Assembly: GCA_964621755.1 (NCBI GenBank)
Contig: CAZUPI010000014.1
Coordinates: forward strand, 1 to 64,000
Length of the DNA: 64,000 nucleotides
Source of the DNA: UMGS1696 sp964621755
Lineage (GTDB): Bacteria > Bacillota > Clostridia > Oscillospirales > CAG-272
Direction: 5' to 3'
Part shown: piece after piece, positions 36,540 through 44,190 of the stretch
Numbering within the stretch: the first letter of the stretch is position 1
Layout: every line of letters begins with the position of its first letter
Translations under genes and position numbers: made by a program
Notes under the pieces: generated by a model
What the model saw: only the letters and a program-made list of their open reading frames with translations
Database searches by the model: none
Told to the model about the DNA's origin: nothing

Positions 36540-37289
36540 ATGAATCAAAACGTAAAAATCCTCGCCACGGTGGGCGGAAAGCCTATCACCGATATGGACG
36601 TTGAGGCAATGCTCGCGCAGATGGGTCAGAGAGGGCAGCAGTACAACACCCCGCAGGGGAGAGCCATGATTCTCGACCAGCTCATCAACCGCAGACTGTT
36701 CCTCATGGATGCGCAGAAGAACCTATATGAACGCGAGCCGGCGTTCAAGGAACAGCTCACGCGCGTCAAGGAAGACATGCTCACCAATTACGCTGTACAG
36801 AAGGCGGTAGAGCGTGCACGCGTTACCGATGACGAAGTAAAGAAGTACTTTGAGGAAAAACGCGACCAGTTCAAACCGGAGATGACGTTCAACGCAAGCC
36901 ACATTCTCGTCGACAGCGAGGAAAAGGCAAACGAGCTCGCGGAAAAAATTAAAGCGGATGAGATATCCTTCGAGGATGCGGCACAGCAGTACAGCACCTG
37001 CCCGTCCGGCAAAAACGGCGGCTCTCTCGGTGACTTCGGTCACGGCCAAATGGTGCCCGAATTCGAGGATGCCTGCGCCGCTCTTGAGGAAGGCGAGATG
37101 TCCGCGCCTGTTCATACCCAGTTCGGCTGGCACATCATTAAGCTCAACTCCAAGGGTATGGGGCAGGAAGTAAAGTTCAATGACATTGCCGATAATCTGA
37201 AGGAAGCCCTCCTTGAACAAAAGCAGCAGGCTGCTTATCAAAGCAAAATCAACCAGCTCAAACTTTTGTTCCCGGTGGATAAATATTAA
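36540..37289 (+). CDS. cytosolic parvulin-type peptidyl-prolyl isomerase
   Basis: This 249-residue protein has a SurA-N-like helical part (residues 1-110) and a parvulin domain: FNASHILVDSEEKA, then STCPSGKNGGSLGDFGHGQMVPEFEDA and TQFGWHIIKL (positions about 116-205, two motifs kept short here). It is a cis-trans prolyl isomerase and chaperone. Unlike PrsA or SurA it has no signal peptide or lipobox, so it acts in the cytosol. The start matches family alignment, but no Shine-Dalgarno site precedes it; the palindromic repeat hairpin lies 13 nt upstream. Confidence 0.88.
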   Translation: MNQNVKILATVGGKPITDMDVEAMLAQMGQRGQQYNTPQGRAMILDQLINRRLFLMDAQKNLYEREPAFKEQLTRVKEDMLTNYAVQKAVERARVTDDEVKKYFEEKRDQFKPEMTFNASHILVDSEEKANELAEKIKADEISFEDAAQQYSTCPSGKNGGSLGDFGHGQMVPEFEDACAALEEGEMSAPVHTQFGWHIIKLNSKGMGQEVKFNDIADNLKEALLEQKQQAAYQSKINQLKLLFPVDKY

Positions 37290-37302
37290 AAAATAAAGTT
37301 TT

Positions 37303-37366
37303 GCGGGGGAGGAACTTTTTCTAAAAAGTTCCTCCCCCGCACCCTTCTCAAAAACTTTTGGACAAA
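37303..37366. repeat. dispersed palindrome copy 9, perfect 18-bp stem
   Basis: gcgggggaggaacttttt (37303-37320) and its exact reverse complement (37323-37340) are separated by only ct. The flank, in inverse orientation, follows as acccttctcaaaaactttt. It lies between convergent genes and is the best-preserved copy. Confidence 0.9.
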
Positions 37367-37392
37367 GGAATGGAGGTCATTTCGCGGGAGAT

Positions 37393-38592
37393 TCAGCCAA
37401 ACATCCATGAGTCTATTGTGTCGAGCAAGGCGAAGGTGTAGCCCCTCCCAATGAGGTATTCTATCATCCACGGCATGAGGTCGATGGTCTCCGGAACCGT
37501 TTCGTGCATCAGGATGATAATCGGACTTGCCCCGGAGCTTGCTTTGAGCTCAAACGTTTCCATGAACGTCTCCTGTATGTACTCGTATGTGCTCATCCCT
37601 TCCGGTGCGGTGAAGAGAAGGGCGTCGTTCGTCACCACGTTCCAATCGTATATGCGGTAGAACAGCCCGTGAAGCATCTCTTTCATTTCCGCGGATTCCT
37701 CTGTGGTCAGATAGGTTCCGACAGAACCTCCCGGAAACCGGAACAGCTTGTGCGCGTCGTCGAGCGGAATGCCTGCTTCGGTCATGATTTTCTCCCACGC
37801 GAGGATTTCCTTTTCCAATGCGCCCACCGACGCGTAGATTTCGTCGTATTGGTGCGTGACCGAGTGGCATCCTATGGCGTGACCGCGCTCGACGATGGCC
37901 TTGGCAGATTCCGGATATTTCTGTACCGACTCGCCTATTACGAAAAAGGTTCCTTTCACGCCGTAGGTGTCGAGCACATCGAGAAGCCGGATGGTTTCGG
38001 AATAGGTCGGTCCGTCGTCATAGGTGAGATATACAACGTTGGAGCCGTCCTCGTTAGCCGGAGGAAGCTCCGGTTTTGCGGCGCTCACGTACAGTGTCAC
38101 CGGACAGTCGAGATTGATGTAGTAGCCATCCTTATCGGACAGGCCCGCGAATTCGATGGCGTAGACGGCGTTTTCCGGCGCGGGATTGCGGCGCGTTACG
38201 ATGGTCGGCTCAATTCCGTGTACCAGCAGCGCCCGTGTTACCGTGGAGATGTCGTTTGCCGCAAACCGCGGAACAGCAGTATAGCCATATTTTTCCGCAT
38301 CGCTCAGCGCCGTGTCCGCCAGTACCGTGCTGCTGTATACCGACGGAAGCTCTTCTGTGTGGGTCACGCTTGTCAGAATCGGAAAATCCGAGGGACTGTG
38401 GGCGGCCTCCTCCGCATGGCTTGATTCGTGAGAAGGATTGGGTATCAGGGTAAAAAACTCCTTTATGTCGGGAAATTCCGCGCGGAATTGCGCCAATTCG
38501 GCTTTCACATTGCTCACGCTGCACGAGGTGAGCAGCGCCGCGAGACACAAAAGAGCAAAGAACACAGTGATTTTACGATTTGCTTTCAACAT
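37393..38592 (-). CDS. polysaccharide deacetylase (NodB domain) lipoprotein
   Basis: This 399-residue protein starts with a lipoprotein signal (LAALLTSC, Cys 24). A linker follows, then a NodB deacetylase domain from about residue 185. The catalytic Asp/metal motif is TYDDGP, the His pair is HSVTH (about residue 240), and RFPGGS is motif 3. Such enzymes remove acetyl groups from peptidoglycan or other glycans at the cell surface. It lies 36 nt downstream of ymdB in the same direction, probably in one transcript. The Shine-Dalgarno site is weak. Confidence 0.88.
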   Translation of the reverse strand: MLKANRKITVFFALLCLAALLTSCSVSNVKAELAQFRAEFPDIKEFFTLIPNPSHESSHAEEAAHSPSDFPILTSVTHTEELPSVYSSTVLADTALSDAEKYGYTAVPRFAANDISTVTRALLVHGIEPTIVTRRNPAPENAVYAIEFAGLSDKDGYYINLDCPVTLYVSAAKPELPPANEDGSNVVYLTYDDGPTYSETIRLLDVLDTYGVKGTFFVIGESVQKYPESAKAIVERGHAIGCHSVTHQYDEIYASVGALEKEILAWEKIMTEAGIPLDDAHKLFRFPGGSVGTYLTTEESAEMKEMLHGLFYRIYDWNVVTNDALLFTAPEGMSTYEYIQETFMETFELKASSGASPIIILMHETVPETIDLMPWMIEYLIGRGYTFALLDTIDSWMFG

Positions 38593-38628
38593 TACATACC
38601 AAGTTTCAGGAAAAATAGAGGTATTGTT

Positions 38629-39417
38629 TTATTCCTCGACCCGCATTGCCTTGATGCACCGCCATCCTGCCGTGCCAGACTTGTCGAGTTCAAAGTACGC
38701 GCCGTTCAGTTTGCAGTTCCCGGCTGCCGGTTCAAAGACAACCGGCGTACGTACGGTAAATTTGTGGACGATAGATTCGGTCTTTACCCCCAAAATGCCG
38801 TTCATGGAGCCGCACATTCCGAGGTCGGTAATATATCCGGTGCCGCCGGGCAGAATGCAGATATCCGCGGTCGGAATATGCGTGTGCGTTCCAAAGACGG
38901 CGGCAATTTTTCCATCAAAATACCGGGCGAAAAACAGCTTTTCACTGGTCGCCTCAGCGTGAATATCGCACACTGCAACGTCATACCGTCCGCTTTCCCT
39001 TTTCAGAATCCGCTCCGCTGCCTCGACAGGCGGCGACACAGGCTCCATATAAACGGTCCCGCAGACGTTGAGTACGAGCACCCGGTATCCGCACGCATCC
39101 GCGATAACGTAGCCCATCCCCGGTGCGCCTGACGGATAATTCGCAGGACGTACGAGATATTCGGCATCATCAAGCATCGTGTAGACCTCGCGCCTCTTCC
39201 ACGTATGGTTTCCGCCGGTAATCACATCGGCTCCGCAGTCGTACAGCCGCTCTGCCGATTCCCGGGAAATCCCGTTCCCGTCCGCAGAATTTTCTCCATT
39301 TACAATCACAAGGTCCGCGCCATATTGCGAACGCAGTCTCCGAAGTCTGCCGTTGTTCTCCAGGTACGAAACCCCTTCAGACCCAACAACATCTCCAAGG
39401 CAAAGCAATTTCAGCAT
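38629..39417 (-). CDS. ymdB: YmdB-family cyclic-nucleotide phosphodiesterase
   Basis: This 262-residue calcineurin-like metallophosphoesterase of the YmdB family (TIGR00282 type) hydrolyses 2',3'-cyclic nucleotides in characterised members and affects RNA turnover and biofilm fate in Bacillus. Metal-site motifs are LGDVVGSEG, VNGENSADG, TGGNHTW, DIHAEATSEK and GTHTHIPTAD. A GGAGA site precedes the ATG. In many Bacillota the gene is next to rny (RNase Y); here it is next to a polysaccharide deacetylase gene. Confidence 0.92.
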   Translation of the reverse strand: MLKLLCLGDVVGSEGVSYLENNGRLRRLRSQYGADLVIVNGENSADGNGISRESAERLYDCGADVITGGNHTWKRREVYTMLDDAEYLVRPANYPSGAPGMGYVIADACGYRVLVLNVCGTVYMEPVSPPVEAAERILKRESGRYDVAVCDIHAEATSEKLFFARYFDGKIAAVFGTHTHIPTADICILPGGTGYITDLGMCGSMNGILGVKTESIVHKFTVRTPVVFEPAAGNCKLNGAYFELDKSGTAGWRCIKAMRVEE

Positions 39418-39459
39418 TATCAGTCTCCATGTATTTCTTCCTAGTTATTTTGTCCCGAT

Positions 39460-39511
39460 TAAAGTTTTTTGAAGGGGGTTCGGGGAAAAGCTATTTTAAA
39501 AAAGTTTAAAA
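39460..39511. repeat. partial dispersed palindrome (copy 10)
   Basis: The flank and left arm aaagttttttgaagggggtt and cggggaaaagctattt are present, but the right arm decays to aaaaaagttt without the C-rich part. It lies between mgsA and ymdB. Confidence 0.6.
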
Positions 39512-39512
39512 T

Positions 39513-39559
39513 AAAAACCGTCTCCAGTAAGTGTGGGGCACTACATGTGAGACGTTTTT
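39513..39559 (-). terminator. terminator of the minD-mgsA unit
   Basis: On the minus strand aaaaacgtctc pairs with gagacggttttt (one bulge), followed by TTTTTATTTT (plus 39508-39517). Confidence 0.75.
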
Positions 39560-39594
39560 CATTCGATAAAAGTTCCCAGGATTGCGGTTTTTGG

Positions 39595-40038
39595 TTAATA
39601 CGACATTCCGCGTCTGCGACGATTATAGTCCGAACGTGGATTTACGATTTCGCGCCAGTCAAGGTCGCCGTGGTCGAGCGCACAGATCAACACTTCCGCA
39701 GTTGCAATATTCGTGGCTACCGGAACGTTATGGACATCACACATGCGAAGGAGATTGTATTCGTTTTCGTCGTATTCATGGTTCGGGGTGGTGCTGCGGA
39801 AATACAGCAATACGTCAATCTCGTTATAGGAAATACGAGATGTTATCTGCTGGGTTCCCCCATGTTCACCTGCGAGAAGCTTCTCAATCTCCAGTCCTGT
39901 CGCTTCTTGAACGTATTTTCCAGTCGTACTTGTAGCGCATATGTTATGTTTTGATAGTATACCACAGTATGCTATACAAAACTGCGTCATAAGTTCCTTT
40001 TTGATGTCGTCAGCGATAAGTGCAATATCCATTTTCAT
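39595..40038 (-). CDS. methylglyoxal synthase homologue with replaced catalytic residues
   Basis: This 147-residue protein is clearly a clostridial-type MgsA homologue (ELMTQFCIAY, TSTTGKYVQEATGL, NVPVATNIATAEVLI, DLDWREIVNP). Active enzymes convert dihydroxyacetone phosphate to methylglyoxal with a catalytic Asp in GGDQQ. Here that motif is GGTQQ (T62), the His of the conserved AHD motif is Asp (D10 in ADD), and the FFWDP Asp is Ser (S82). H87 and D90, matching E. coli H98 and D101, remain. Phosphate binding may persist but normal catalysis is doubtful. It lies 79 nt downstream of a MinD-like gene. Confidence 0.85.
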   Translation of the reverse strand: MKMDIALIADDIKKELMTQFCIAYCGILSKHNICATSTTGKYVQEATGLEIEKLLAGEHGGTQQITSRISYNEIDVLLYFRSTTPNHEYDENEYNLLRMCDVHNVPVATNIATAEVLICALDHGDLDWREIVNPRSDYNRRRRGMSY

Positions 40039-40117
40039 CCATTCCTTTCATTAATTTTAGTCCTGATTCTCTCATATTGATTCTTAGCCTATGTAACTTA
40101 TTGTGGTTTATAGCAAA

Positions 40118-40921
40118 CTAAAACGCCAGCGTACGCTTCCGGTACAGTTTTCCCATACCATGGAACAGCGGGATTTCAGTCCCGCTGATTCGTTTCGCTA
40201 TGTTTGTATATGCCATTGATGACAGCGATTTTTCAGAAGGTATGACTCCCTCGTCCTGCGCTCGCTGAAGCTTACGGTCATACGGTACAACTCCCACGCA
40301 TGGCAGAGAACTCCGGTCAATCATCTCGACTACTCCGGCTCTCTTCTCGCGCTTCACGGCCGTCAGGTCAAATCCGCATATCACCAGACGCATCTGCGAC
40401 GCACCCGCTTTTTCAAGCCGTGCCGCGGCATATTCCGCCGCTCGAACAGAGGTCAGTCCCTGCTCCGAGGTGATGATGGTGAAGTCACATAAGTCCGCTA
40501 TCGCAATGGGAATATCACACCCGCCGCCCGTGTCGCAAATCAGTACATCGAATTCGCAGTCTGCAGTGATTTGCTTTACCATTTCACGAACGAGCTTCTC
40601 AATACTTGTGTCGCGTTCGTTTGCAAGCACAGATACCCGCTCTCCCGAACATGCGGCAATGAACGCAATTTCCGGATATTTTTCGATGGGATGGACGGCA
40701 GCCTCGCGCGGAGACGACCCGCAGACCGTATCGGAAATGTCCCGTACTGTCATATCGGATGCGCCTGTCAGCATATCGAGACTCCGGCTCGTCACGTCAA
40801 GGTCAATGAGCATTACCCGCTTTCCTTCGCGGGCAAACGCAACGGCAAGACCAAGCGCTGTCGTACTTTTGCCTACGCCGCCCTTTGCAGAGGCGACAAG
40901 CAATCTGCTATATGACGGCAT
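40118..40921 (-). CDS. MinD/ParA-family ATPase
   Basis: This 267-residue deviant-Walker ATPase has SAKGGVGKSTTALGL (residues 11-25), a switch I region DLDVTSRSLDML, and switch II DTGGGCD with Gly replacing the usual DxPAGI-type residues. It resembles MinD, which positions the division site on the membrane. minC and minE are not next to it, and the C terminus (MGKLYRKRTLAF) is basic and only faintly like the MinD membrane helix. The mgsA-like gene follows; min and mgsA genes are neighbours in many Clostridia. Its exact role is uncertain. Confidence 0.82.
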   Translation of the reverse strand: MPSYSRLLVASAKGGVGKSTTALGLAVAFAREGKRVMLIDLDVTSRSLDMLTGASDMTVRDISDTVCGSSPREAAVHPIEKYPEIAFIAACSGERVSVLANERDTSIEKLVREMVKQITADCEFDVLICDTGGGCDIPIAIADLCDFTIITSEQGLTSVRAAEYAAARLEKAGASQMRLVICGFDLTAVKREKRAGVVEMIDRSSLPCVGVVPYDRKLQRAQDEGVIPSEKSLSSMAYTNIAKRISGTEIPLFHGMGKLYRKRTLAF

Positions 40922-40986
40922 AAAAACCTCCGGCTGCTATATTTAGGCTGACAGAAATAGTCAAAATCGGAAAACTGTCTGTCATA

Positions 40987-41016
40987 ATTATACCACCAAA
41001 ACGTACATATTGTCAA
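40987..41016 (-). promoter_or_regulatory. promoter of the minD-like gene
   Basis: Minus-strand TTGACA (plus 41011-41016) and TATAAT (plus 40987-40992) are 18 nt apart. Confidence 0.85.
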
Positions 41017-41029
41017 TAGCATACATAAA

Positions 41030-41250
41030 TATTTTTATCGAGTTTTATTCGTAAGACAAAACAGTCACGATTTACCAAGTTTAGGATAACGACAGCTCTG
41101 CGGTTCATAATTTTGAAATATAAAACTAATATTTCGTTCGTTTTGACAATGCCGTATGGGGGACCGCACCTTCCGGATTCCCGCATGCTTGACCGTTGCC
41201 GCTGAAAATGTAAAAAGAAAATGTAAAAAAATATAGCAATTCGCGAAGAC
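41030..41250. other. intergenic stretch without recognised features
   Basis: This is the middle of the 418-nt gap between the divergent minD-like gene and glyA. Apart from the two promoters at its edges it shows no ORF. No glycine, SAM or folate riboswitch core was recognised. Confidence 0.5.
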
Positions 41251-41252
41251 TA

Positions 41253-41281
41253 TTGCAATTTTAAAATATTGTTGCTATAAT
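41253..41281 (+). promoter_or_regulatory. glyA promoter
   Basis: TTGCAA (41253-41258) and TATAAT (41276-41281) are 17 nt apart, about 58 nt before the glyA start. Confidence 0.8.
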
Positions 41282-41339
41282 AAAAATATCATGGAAAATT
41301 TTTATTTTTGTATAGTCTGAAACTTGCGGAGGAAAAATA

Positions 41340-42632
41340 ATGTCTCATACAGTCAATTTAGAAAATAAGGATAATGCCGTGTTTAATGAGAATTTTGTTA
41401 ATATAATGGGAAACAAGCTCACCGAATTCGACCCCGAAATCGGCGCAGTGGTATCTGAGGAGCTGGCACGTCAGCGGGGCGGTCTTGAGCTGATTGCGTC
41501 TGAAAACGTCGTCTCCGAAGCCGTGCTGCTCGCCATGGGAAGCCCGCTCACCAACAAATACGCGGAAGGCTACCCGGGAAAGCGTTACTACGGCGGATGC
41601 TATGTTGTTGATAAGGCTGAAAATATCGCAATCGAACGTGCAAAAAAGCTGTTCGGCGCGGAGCACGTCAACGTTCAGCCGCACAGCGGTGCGCAGGCCA
41701 ATATGGCGGTATACTTCGCTCTGCTGGATCATGGCGATACCGTTCTCGGGATGAGCCTCGCATGCGGCGGTCACCTGACGCACGGAAGTCCTGTCAACAT
41801 GTCGGGCAAAAATTACAACTTCATCCCGTATGGCGTGGACGATAACGGCGTTCTCGACTACGACCAGCTTGAAAAACTCGCTAAGGAGCACCGCCCCAAA
41901 CTCATCGTAGCGGGCGCGTCCGCATATCCGCGAATCATTGATTTCGAGCGCATTTCCGGCATCGCAAAGTCTGTCGGCGCGTATTTTATGGTAGATATGG
42001 CTCACATTGCAGGTCTTGTCGCAGCCGGTCTGCATCCGTCTCCGGTGCCGTACGCCGACGTTGTGACTACCACCACACACAAAACTCTGCGCGGGCCCCG
42101 CGGCGGTATGATACTGTGCCGTGAGGAGCTTGCAAAGGCAATCGACAAGGCGATATTCCCCGGTTCGCAGGGCGGTCCTCTCATGCACATCATCGCCGCA
42201 AAGGCAGTAGCATTCGGCGAAGCGCTGAAGCCGGAATTTAAGAACTATCAGACCCAGATCGTAAAGAATGCAGCGGCTCTCGCAAACGGACTTCTTTCCG
42301 AGGGCTTCCATCTCGTTTCCGGAGGCACTGACAACCACTTGATGCTTTGCGACCTCAGACCGTTTGACGTAACGGGCAAGGAATTCGAGCGTCGCCTCGA
42401 CGAGGTCCTCATCACGGTAAACAAAAACGCCATCCCGAACGACCCGCAGTCTCCGTTTATCACAAGCGGCGTCAGAATCGGTACGCCTGCCGTTACCAGC
42501 CGCGGTCTTGCGGAGGAGGACATGACGGCTCTCGCCCGCTTGATTGGCTGCGCCGCTAAGGATTTCGAAGGGACAAAAGACTATGTCCGCGCTGAGGTCA
42601 CCAAGCTCTGCGAAAAATACCCGCTGTATTAA
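41340..42632 (+). CDS. glyA: serine hydroxymethyltransferase
   Basis: This 430-residue PLP enzyme interconverts serine and glycine with tetrahydrofolate, supplying one-carbon units. The family blocks are LELIASENVVS, NKYAEGYPGKRYYGG, NVQPHSGAQAN and the PLP lysine in TTTTHKTLRGPRGG. It has an N-terminal extension of about 25 residues before the usual start region (NKLTEFDPE). GGAGG lies 8 nt before the ATG, so the extension is probably real. A weak hairpin at 42638-42666 follows, without a good U-run, so transcription may continue into ireB. Confidence 0.97.
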   Translation: MSHTVNLENKDNAVFNENFVNIMGNKLTEFDPEIGAVVSEELARQRGGLELIASENVVSEAVLLAMGSPLTNKYAEGYPGKRYYGGCYVVDKAENIAIERAKKLFGAEHVNVQPHSGAQANMAVYFALLDHGDTVLGMSLACGGHLTHGSPVNMSGKNYNFIPYGVDDNGVLDYDQLEKLAKEHRPKLIVAGASAYPRIIDFERISGIAKSVGAYFMVDMAHIAGLVAAGLHPSPVPYADVVTTTTHKTLRGPRGGMILCREELAKAIDKAIFPGSQGGPLMHIIAAKAVAFGEALKPEFKNYQTQIVKNAAALANGLLSEGFHLVSGGTDNHLMLCDLRPFDVTGKEFERRLDEVLITVNKNAIPNDPQSPFITSGVRIGTPAVTSRGLAEEDMTALARLIGCAAKDFEGTKDYVRAEVTKLCEKYPLY

Positions 42633-42697
42633 TTGCGATTGGGAGAAATTTTTGGGAAATCCCAATTCTTCTGTACAAATTTTATAATGGAGGTGTC

Positions 42698-42958
42698 ATG
42701 ATGAAAAACGATATGGATAAAACAATTACTTTTTCGATTCATGAGGAAGACAGAGACCAGCAGAGAAAGGTTCTGCTGAAAGCGGTTTACGAAGCGCTCA
42801 GTGAAAGAGGCTACAACCCTATCGACCAGATTGTGGAGTACATCCTCACCGAGGAGCCGACCTATATCACCAACTATAAAAACGCGCGCAGCATGGTTCG
42901 CCGGATTGACCGGTATGAGCTGATGTCCGCGATGCTCAAGGAGTATCTCGGACTGTGA
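42698..42958 (+). CDS. ireB: IreB-family regulatory phosphoprotein
   Basis: This 86-residue protein matches the IreB/YrzL (UPF0297) family: VYEALSERGYNPIDQIVEYIL, shown as YEALSERGYNPIDQIV, then EPTYITNYKNARSMVRRIDR. In Enterococcus IreB is phosphorylated by the PASTA kinase IreK and modulates cephalosporin tolerance. Usual neighbours are ruvX (yqgF) and alaS; here they are glyA and an aldo/keto reductase. A GGAGG site precedes two adjacent ATG codons. The stop overlaps the next start by 4 nt (GTGA). A PP2C phosphatase gene begins at 63498, fitting the same signalling system. Confidence 0.9.
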   Translation: MMKNDMDKTITFSIHEEDRDQQRKVLLKAVYEALSERGYNPIDQIVEYILTEEPTYITNYKNARSMVRRIDRYELMSAMLKEYLGL

Positions 42959-44016
42959 CTGCGGTTCGTTTATCACCGCGCCTGCCGGAGGTCTCTAAGC
43001 TTGCCATAGGGTCGCTCACCGTATCCAAAATGCAGGCGGCTCTGCCGGATGACGAGGCCGCGGCGGTTCTAGCGTACGCGTTTGACTCAGGTGTCAATTT
43101 TATCGATACGGCGCAGTATTATGAAAATTATCCCCTCATCCGCGCTGCACTTCAACGCTGCCGCGCTCCTGAAAATGTAGTGATTTCGACAAAAACCTAC
43201 GCTTATTCCCGGGATTTGGCGATAGCCGCAGTCGACGAAGCCCGGCGCGCGTTTGACCGGGACGTCGTCGATATTTTTATGCTGCACGAGCAGGAGAGCA
43301 TCGATACCTTGCGCGGACATAGGGAAGCGCTCGACTATCTTTTCGAATGCCGGGAACGCGGGATTATCCGTGCGGTTGGGGCGTCCACGCATCATACGGC
43401 GGCAGTCCGCGGCCTGATTCAGCTTCGCGAAGCCGGAATGCCGGTAGACGTCTGTCATCCGCTGTACAATATGGCGGGAATCGGCATTGCCGACGGCAGT
43501 GAAGCGGATATGGCAGCGGTCCTTGCGGAAGCCCATCATCGTGGGATTGGCGTTTTCGCCATGAAAGCGCTGGGCGGCGGACACTTGTGTACGTCCGCGG
43601 AGGAGGCGCTGGGTTTTGTGCTGTCAAAACCGTTTATCGACGCGGTCGCGGTCGGGATGCAGTCGTTTGAAGAAGTCGACGCGAATGTGCGGTTTATGCA
43701 GTCCGGCGCGTTTGATGCGTCGGATAGGGCAAGATTGGCGGAAAAACACCGCGGACTGCACGTTGAGGAATACTGCGAGGGCTGCGGAGCCTGCGTGAAA
43801 CGGTGCGGTTCCGGCGCGCTCAAGCTCGTAGAAGTCTCTGCTGACGAAAGCAATGCCGCGTCTTATGATTTTACGGCGGATTTTGTGGCAAACGAGCTGG
43901 ACGGCGCAGCCGTTGAGCCGTGCGTAAAATACCGCGCCGTTCCGGATGACGCAAAATGCGTCCGATGCGGCTATTGTACCCGCGTCTGCCCTGTATTCGC
44001 GCTGAAGGTATATTAA
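42955..44016 (+). CDS. aldo/keto reductase with C-terminal 4Fe-4S domain
   Basis: This 353-residue protein has an AKR barrel (VNFIDTAQYYENY near residue 45, STKTYAYS near 75, HEQE near 105) followed by a ferredoxin-like tail. The tail cysteines are CEGCGACVKRC (about residues 274-284) and CVRCGYCTRVCP (about 337-348). Such clostridial ferredoxin-AKR proteins probably exchange electrons with an Fe-S partner; substrate is unknown. The start is GTG, overlapping the ireB stop by 4 nt, so the two are coupled. Confidence 0.88.
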   Translation: MTAVRLSPRLPEVSKLAIGSLTVSKMQAALPDDEAAAVLAYAFDSGVNFIDTAQYYENYPLIRAALQRCRAPENVVISTKTYAYSRDLAIAAVDEARRAFDRDVVDIFMLHEQESIDTLRGHREALDYLFECRERGIIRAVGASTHHTAAVRGLIQLREAGMPVDVCHPLYNMAGIGIADGSEADMAAVLAEAHHRGIGVFAMKALGGGHLCTSAEEALGFVLSKPFIDAVAVGMQSFEEVDANVRFMQSGAFDASDRARLAEKHRGLHVEEYCEGCGACVKRCGSGALKLVEVSADESNAASYDFTADFVANELDGAAVEPCVKYRAVPDDAKCVRCGYCTRVCPVFALKVY

Positions 44017-44061
44017 ACCTTTTCCGGCGCCTTATCAAAACTTTCTATCATTAAATTTACT

Positions 44062-44110
44062 TGAAGGTTTTGGCAAAGGGGCAGAGGGGTGCGTTAAAAG
44101 CATCTCCCTA
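44062..44110. repeat. degenerate dispersed palindrome (copy 11)
   Basis: gaaggttttggcaaagggg resembles the flank, followed by gaggggtgcgttaaaagcatctccc, whose arms pair only partly. It is immediately upstream of copy 12, suggesting tandem insertion. Confidence 0.5.
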
Positions 44111-44135
44111 TCAAACTCACATCAAAATAAAATCT

Positions 44136-44170
44136 CGGGGAAAAACTTTTCAAAAAAAGTCTCTCCCCGC
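44136..44170. repeat. dispersed palindrome copy 12, upstream of ribF
   Basis: cggggaaaaactttt pairs with aaaaaaagtctctccccg. It ends 20 nt before the ribF start codon, where no clear Shine-Dalgarno site exists. Confidence 0.75.
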
Positions 44171-44190
44171 TCAATTTTCTGGTAAAGCAT

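Noticed and set aside
40930..41330. Riboswitch (glycine, SAM or tetrahydrofolate) upstream of glyA
   Set aside because: The sequence between the glyA promoter and start is only about 58 nt and no known aptamer core was recognised.
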